Below are positions 12,665 through 16,563 of a stretch of 16,563 bases of DNA, one piece after another; position 1 is the first letter of the stretch, and every line of letters begins with the position of its first letter. The position numbers and the translations under genes are program-made. Location of the stretch: positions 1-16,563 of the forward strand of contig JAFCDH010000013.1 in the NCBI GenBank assembly GCA_017609795.1, read 5' to 3'. The notes under the pieces are model-generated. The model worked only from the letters and a program-made list of their open reading frames with translations, did no database searches and had not been told where the DNA came from. This DNA is from Candidatus Pacearchaeota archaeon (lineage in GTDB: Archaea; Nanobdellota; Nanobdellia; Pacearchaeales; GW2011-AR1).

Positions 12665-15600
12665 TTACTCATATTTATTTTTCAAATTAAATTTAGTTTT
12701 AACATGAAGGCTCTGAATTTCATCAACTAATAACTTAAAAGCATATGATATTTCAACAGGCTCAATCTCTTGGCTATTACATAATGGGCAGAATAATTTA
12801 TTTTTTATATTATCTTCAATAGCAACTGCTCCGCATTTAGTGCATATATTAACAACTACTTTATCTGAATCATATCTTTCTTTTAATAATAAAGAAGCAC
12901 CTCTTGCTCTTCCTTCAATTGGTTGTCTTGTTAATAAAGTTACTTTCCCACTTGCTCTAGCATGCATTAAATTACTTACCATATATTTTAATTTCAAATA
13001 ATACATATTACCCACAAAAATCTTAACATTCATCATTGAACCATTAGTTCCATTATAAATAGTTTCTTTTCCATCATATCTAAATCCTAATTCTTTTAAT
13101 TGGTTTTCTAAATTATCAATTTTTTGTCCTGAAAATCCAGTTCCATCAATTATTTTCCCAGATAAACAAGATACTTTTCCAGCTAATAATTCTATTAAAT
13201 ATCCTACAGTCATTCGTCCAGGAATAGAATGAGGATTAAAAATTATATCTGGTTTAACTCCCTTTGAAGTAAACGGCATATCATTTTCAGGAAAAATAGC
13301 TCCAACAACCCCTTTTTGTCCATGTGAAGTTGCAAATTTATCTCCTAATTCAGGAATTCTTAAATCTCTTGTTTTAACTCTAATAATTTTATTTCCTTGA
13401 GCATCTTCTGTAACAAATACTGCTTCAATAGTCCCTTTTTCTTCTTGTCTTATAACAGAACTTGATTCTTTTTTAGCTTTAATTGAAATTTCTCTTACTT
13501 CAGATAAGAATTTTGGAGGAGAAGTTTTACCAATAACAACTTCTCCTGAACTAAGTTTAGATTCTGGATAAACAATCCCATCATCTTCTAAAAACCTATA
13601 ACTTTCTTCTGTCCTATAACCAGAAACATCTTTTTCAGGAATGCAAATTTCATCTCTTAAGCCACCTGCATAATTTAATTCAATAGAAGTATATGGGCGA
13701 TAATAAGTGCTTCTTCCAAGACCTCTATCAATAGAACCTTGGTTTAATATTAAAGCATCTTCCATATTATAACCTTTATGAGTCATAACAGCAACAATTA
13801 CATTTTGCCCTGCAGGATGAACATTTAATGTATCATAAACAAAACTTCTAACAATAGGTTTTTGAGGATAATGCAAAACACTTACATTAGTATCTATTCT
13901 ACATAAGAAATTAGCAGCATATAATCCTAAGGCTTGCTTTTGTGTTTTACTTCCTCTATTTAATCTTGAAGATTGATCATAATTAGCATAAGGAACTAAA
14001 GAAGTAACAACTCCTAAAAAATCAATCTTATCAATTTCAAGATGAGTATGTTCTTCAGTTAAGCCCTCTTTATTTAATGAAACTAAAGCATTTTCTTCTT
14101 CAGCAGCATCTAAATATTCAATAATTCCATTTTTAAGTAAATCTTCCCACTTAAATTCTCCACTTTTTAAAAATTTAATATGTTCTTCAGTTAATTTTGA
14201 CTTTCCTTGTTCAACAATAATTAAAGGCCTCATAACTCTTCCAACTTCTGTTGATAAAAATATATTATTCAATACCTTATTATGTCTAATACTTAATTCA
14301 ATTGGAAGTTCATTGTTTCTTCTATAATTTTTTAATTCTGAAATAAAATTAAGAGGTTCTTCAATATGTCCAATAAATCTTCCATTAAAAAAAACATCTG
14401 TTCCTTTGGCTTCAATTTCTTTTCTCATTCCTAAATTTTTTAAAACCTCAATTAATTTTTCATCACCTAAATCTGTTCTTGTAGAAATCTTTGCTAATAA
14501 TGCTAAATTTTTTCTTAGTCCAATTTCAGTTCCTTCAGGAGTTTCTACAGGACAAAACCTTCCATAATGAGTTGGATGTAAAGTTCTTGCTAAAAAGTTT
14601 TCTTGTTCACCAGGAAGCATAGAGCTTACCCTTTGAAGTTGAGATAAAATAGCAAGATAATTTGTTTTATCCATATTTTGTGTTACACCACTTCTTTCAC
14701 CAATCCAATTACCTGTTGCAATAGCAGACTCAACCCTATGAGTAAATAAAGTAGATTTAGCAATTGTTTTTATAGAATAAAATTTCTTTCTTTTCTGAAC
14801 TTTTTGCAATGTATGTTGAATATCTCTAACAAGAATATTCATATTAACTCTAAATAAATCAGTTAATAAATCCCCGCTCATTCTCACTCTTTTATTTGCA
14901 TAATGGTCTTTATCTGTTAAATTATGAGGGTTTTCCTTAGCTACAAAAAATTGTTTTATAAACTTACATAAAGTAATCGCCTTTTCAATTCTATCCTCTT
15001 TTTTCAATCCAATATGTGGTAAAAAATAAGAATCTAATCTTTGTTTTATTCTATCTAAAATCTCTTTATCAGTTCCTTGTAAAGATGTTTGTTCAGCAAT
15101 TGCCCTCATAGCATCTTCCTCTGTTCTAAGATTAGTAAACTCATATAAATTAACAATTAAACTATCATTTTCTTTTCCAATATATTTTGCAATATCACTT
15201 TCTTTTGTTAATCCAAGAGACTTTAAAATCACAATAATAGGTATATTTTTAAATCGAGAAAAAGAAACTTCAAGAATCCCTTCAGAAGTGTCTGTTATTG
15301 AAATAGGAATTCTATAACTCCCTCTTTTTGAAAATAATCTTAACATAAGTTCTTTTTTAGCTTTTGATTTTTCAATAAAAGGCTGATTTTCTGCTAAATC
15401 CTCAGTCATTACAATAACCCTTTCATTACCATTAATTATAAAATAACCTCCAGGATCTAATGGGTCAATATATCCTTTAATTAATTCTTCTTTGCTTTTT
15501 CCAGCTAAATTACAAACATCACTTTTAACAATTACTGGAATTCTTCCGATTTCAACATTATGACTTTCTATTTGTCCTGCTTGTTTAATTGTAATCTCAA

Positions 15601-15892
15601 TATCAATTGGAGCAGAATAAGTTAATTTTCTAATTTTTGCTTCAGTAGGAGTTATTAATTGAGTGCTTCCATCAGCTTCAATAATATTTGGTTTTCCTAC
15701 TTTAATTTTACCTAATTTAATCTCAATATCTTCTTTTGGAAGAGAATCATTTAATTCATCAATAATCTCTTGCATTCTGTGATTAATAAAGTTATTATAA
15801 GAAGTAATATTTGATTCAATTAAACTATGTTCTCCTAAGTATTTTTTAACAAGAACATGTTCTTCTTTTTGCTGAGATTTTTCAATTATCAT
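12665..15892 (-). CDS. rpoB: RNA polymerase second-largest subunit, unsplit RpoB
   Basis: The 1075-residue protein covers both the B'' and B' parts in one frame. Landmarks are HYGRFCPVETPEGTEIGLRK (442-461), MTHKGYNMEDALILN (703-717), GDKFATSHGQKGVVGAIFPE (850-869), KPDIIFNPHSIPGRMTVGYL (880-899), LTRQPIEGRARGASLLLKER (987-1006), and a zinc ribbon C1017/C1020/C1035/C1038. It forms the other half of the active centre with RpoA. Two departures stand out. The arginine of the near-universal RHGQKG is Ser856, and the block between EGRAR and ASLLLKER that normally reads GGLRFGEMERD plus neighbours (about 17 residues, switch 3) is absent without breaking the frame. The start at 15892 follows an A-rich leader with no Shine-Dalgarno. 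Confidence 0.97.
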   Translation of the reverse strand: MIIEKSQQKEEHVLVKKYLGEHSLIESNITSYNNFINHRMQEIIDELNDSLPKEDIEIKLGKIKVGKPNIIEADGSTQLITPTEAKIRKLTYSAPIDIEITIKQAGQIESHNVEIGRIPVIVKSDVCNLAGKSKEELIKGYIDPLDPGGYFIINGNERVIVMTEDLAENQPFIEKSKAKKELMLRLFSKRGSYRIPISITDTSEGILEVSFSRFKNIPIIVILKSLGLTKESDIAKYIGKENDSLIVNLYEFTNLRTEEDAMRAIAEQTSLQGTDKEILDRIKQRLDSYFLPHIGLKKEDRIEKAITLCKFIKQFFVAKENPHNLTDKDHYANKRVRMSGDLLTDLFRVNMNILVRDIQHTLQKVQKRKKFYSIKTIAKSTLFTHRVESAIATGNWIGERSGVTQNMDKTNYLAILSQLQRVSSMLPGEQENFLARTLHPTHYGRFCPVETPEGTEIGLRKNLALLAKISTRTDLGDEKLIEVLKNLGMRKEIEAKGTDVFFNGRFIGHIEEPLNFISELKNYRRNNELPIELSIRHNKVLNNIFLSTEVGRVMRPLIIVEQGKSKLTEEHIKFLKSGEFKWEDLLKNGIIEYLDAAEEENALVSLNKEGLTEEHTHLEIDKIDFLGVVTSLVPYANYDQSSRLNRGSKTQKQALGLYAANFLCRIDTNVSVLHYPQKPIVRSFVYDTLNVHPAGQNVIVAVMTHKGYNMEDALILNQGSIDRGLGRSTYYRPYTSIELNYAGGLRDEICIPEKDVSGYRTEESYRFLEDDGIVYPESKLSSGEVVIGKTSPPKFLSEVREISIKAKKESSSVIRQEEKGTIEAVFVTEDAQGNKIIRVKTRDLRIPELGDKFATSHGQKGVVGAIFPENDMPFTSKGVKPDIIFNPHSIPGRMTVGYLIELLAGKVSCLSGKIIDGTGFSGQKIDNLENQLKELGFRYDGKETIYNGTNGSMMNVKIFVGNMYYLKLKYMVSNLMHARASGKVTLLTRQPIEGRARGASLLLKERYDSDKVVVNICTKCGAVAIEDNIKNKLFCPLCNSQEIEPVEISYAFKLLVDEIQSLHVKTKFNLKNKYE

Positions 15893-15973
15893 TTTTTGTT
15901 TGGCTTTTTATTTTATTTGTTAACTGATATCTTAATATATCATAATGATGAGTTCTTCTGTTTTTAGGTTATG

Positions 15974-16089
15974 TTATGAATAGCTTAAGCTACTCTCTTC
16001 CCTAGATTTATTTTCTCATCCCCATTAATCTTATCATCTGTCCTCTTAATCTTATCCACCTTCTCATTATATTTTATAAGATATAAGTA
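15974..16089 (-). repeat. Intergenic element copy F (between rpoH and rpoB)
   Basis: In gene direction it has TACTTATATCTTATAA (16074-16089), AAATATAATGAGA (16062-16074, shared with copy E), repeated purine-rich GATAAGATTAAGAGGA-like segments, and AGTAGCTTAAGCTATTCAT (15975-15993, weak core). It begins 9 bases after the rpoH stop and probably holds the rpoB promoter. It is the most divergent of the near-complete copies. Confidence 0.5.
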
Positions 16090-16098
16090 ATACTAGCA

Positions 16099-16308
16099 TC
16101 AAACAGCAACAACTCTGTAATAAATCACTAATTTCTCCTCAATTAGTCTTTCAATTTTAATAACATCCCCAATTTCAGAGTTTTCAGGCAATCCAGGGTC
16201 AGTAATTTTGATTTTTGGTAATTGTGTTAAAGAAATATTGAGCTTAAAAAGTAGTTTATCAACCTCTTCAGGTTTTAATTTCACGTGTTTGGGCTGTAAA
16301 ATATGCAT
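16099..16308 (-). CDS. rpoH: RNA polymerase subunit H (Rpo5)
   Basis: From the ATG at 16306-16308 the protein has 69 residues, MHILQPKHVKLKPEEVDKLL and on to DPGLPENSEIGDVIKIERLI and YYRVVAV. The pattern H-x-L-x-PKH-x-x-L then LPKI-x-x-x-DP then GDVI-x-I-x-R then YYRVV is that of archaeal RpoH, the counterpart of the Rpb5 C-terminal domain, which sits in the polymerase jaw. A longer frame from 16344 adds twelve residues unlike the family and runs toward the TATA box, so I use the internal Met. As in most archaea, rpoH comes just before rpoB. Confidence 0.93.
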   Translation of the reverse strand: MHILQPKHVKLKPEEVDKLLFKLNISLTQLPKIKITDPGLPENSEIGDVIKIERLIEEKLVIYYRVVAV

Positions 16309-16350
16309 TTTTAAAGGGTTGGATAGATTAGATATGAATATCAAGACCAG

Positions 16351-16369
16351 ATTTTATTTAAATAAAATA
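16351..16369 (-). promoter_or_regulatory. TATA-like box for rpoH
   Basis: The plus-strand stretch attttatttaaataaaata lies 43-61 bases upstream of the rpoH ATG, predicting a start near 16330 and a leader of about 20 bases. This supports the shorter RpoH start. The divergent plus-strand promoter begins about 50 bp away. Confidence 0.4.
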
Positions 16370-16421
16370 AGATATTTACCTTTAACGACTGAATAGTTAT
16401 AATAAATAATCATAAATATGG

Positions 16422-16516
16422 TTTATAAATCTTTCGTGTAGAAAGATTTTGTAGAAGCAAGGGACATATGTCCTAGGCAACCACAAATTAGTTCGTGTGT
16501 AAAATCTAACTAATTT
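16422..16516 (+). promoter_or_regulatory. Promoter and structured leader of the right-edge gene
   Basis: tttataaat (16422-16430) is a TATA box predicting a start near 16452. Around and after it are three inverted repeats. aaatctttc/gaaagattt (16427-16449, 5-base loop) lies between box and start, as an operator might. GGACATATGTCC (16462-16473) is a perfect palindrome. aaattagtt/aactaattt (16485-16493 and 16508-16516) forms a hairpin ending one base before the ATG. The loop of the last (aaaatct, 16501-16507) is complementary to agatttt at 16444-16450. Confidence 0.4.
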
Positions 16517-16517
16517 G

Positions 16518-16563
16518 ATGGAAAAAGAATTAATAAAAAAAGAATACTTTAAACTAAAAATTA
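16518..16563 (+). CDS. Start of a gene running off the right edge
   Basis: ATG at 16518-16520 opens MEKELIKKEYFKLKI and stays open to the window end. The Lys/Glu-rich start fits this genome's protein style, and it follows a promoter-like region. Too short to identify. Earlier ATGs at 16418 and 16468 close within a few codons. Confidence 0.45.
   Translation, partial: MEKELIKKEYFKLKI

Noticed and set aside
16309..16344. Longer RpoH start adding twelve residues
   Set aside because: The extra residues do not resemble the family, and the start would lie within about 7 bases of the TATA box.
1..16563. tRNA or rRNA genes
   Set aside because: No cloverleaf pattern with a GGTTCGA-type arm and no recognisable rRNA segment was seen on either strand.

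Overview
The window is AT-rich archaeal DNA. The evidence is the informational gene set: archaeal-type RNA polymerase subunits (RpoH, RpoB and a RpoA carrying both A' and A'' parts), the short two-KH archaeal NusA, archaeal S12 and S7, and an EF-2 that keeps the diphthamide histidine. TATA-type promoters, short leaders and sparse Shine-Dalgarno sites fit this. The divergent, trimmed polymerase subunits, small ORFs and toxin-antitoxin cassettes suggest a fast-evolving DPANN-like lineage (Pacearchaeota/Woesearchaeota type). That placement is inference.

Layout. Positions 1-150 hold the 3' end of a DDE transposase. Positions 237-2456 are an accessory strip on the minus strand: a tyrosine-rich secreted protein, a RelE/RelB-type toxin-antitoxin pair, two decayed genes and a winged-helix regulator. 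A divergent plus-strand small regulator-like gene (2652-2939) then abuts the EF-2 stop codon. From 16308 down to 2940, on the minus strand, lies the classical archaeal transcription/translation cluster: rpoH, rpoB, a broken small Cys gene, a two-TM small protein, a Cys-rich small protein, fused rpoA, nusA, rps12, a 59-aa unknown ORF, rps7 and EF-2. The eL30 gene usually found between rpoA'' and nusA is absent. Its place is taken by a vapBC cassette on the opposite strand. At the right edge a new plus-strand gene begins after a leader with several inverted repeats.

How it works together. The minus-strand cluster supplies the polymerase core, a transcription factor and the decoding/translocation machinery. 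It is broken into about five units, and the gaps in front of rpoB, the rpoA unit, nusA, the rps12-rps7 unit and EF-2 all carry members of one related noncoding sequence family. This consists of a TATA-like box just after the previous stop, a purine-rich stretch, a conserved hairpin-capable core and an A-rich start region. This repeated leader is the best candidate for an undescribed coordinating element. The nusA leader additionally carries a perfect 97-bp tandem duplication.

The polymerase itself is odd. RpoA is fused, with almost no linker/foot between A' and A'', and has a proline in the bridge helix. RpoB lacks the block normally reading GGLRFGEMERD (switch 3). Many gene pairs are joined by the same one-base stop/start junction (TAA-A-ATG), pointing to translational coupling.
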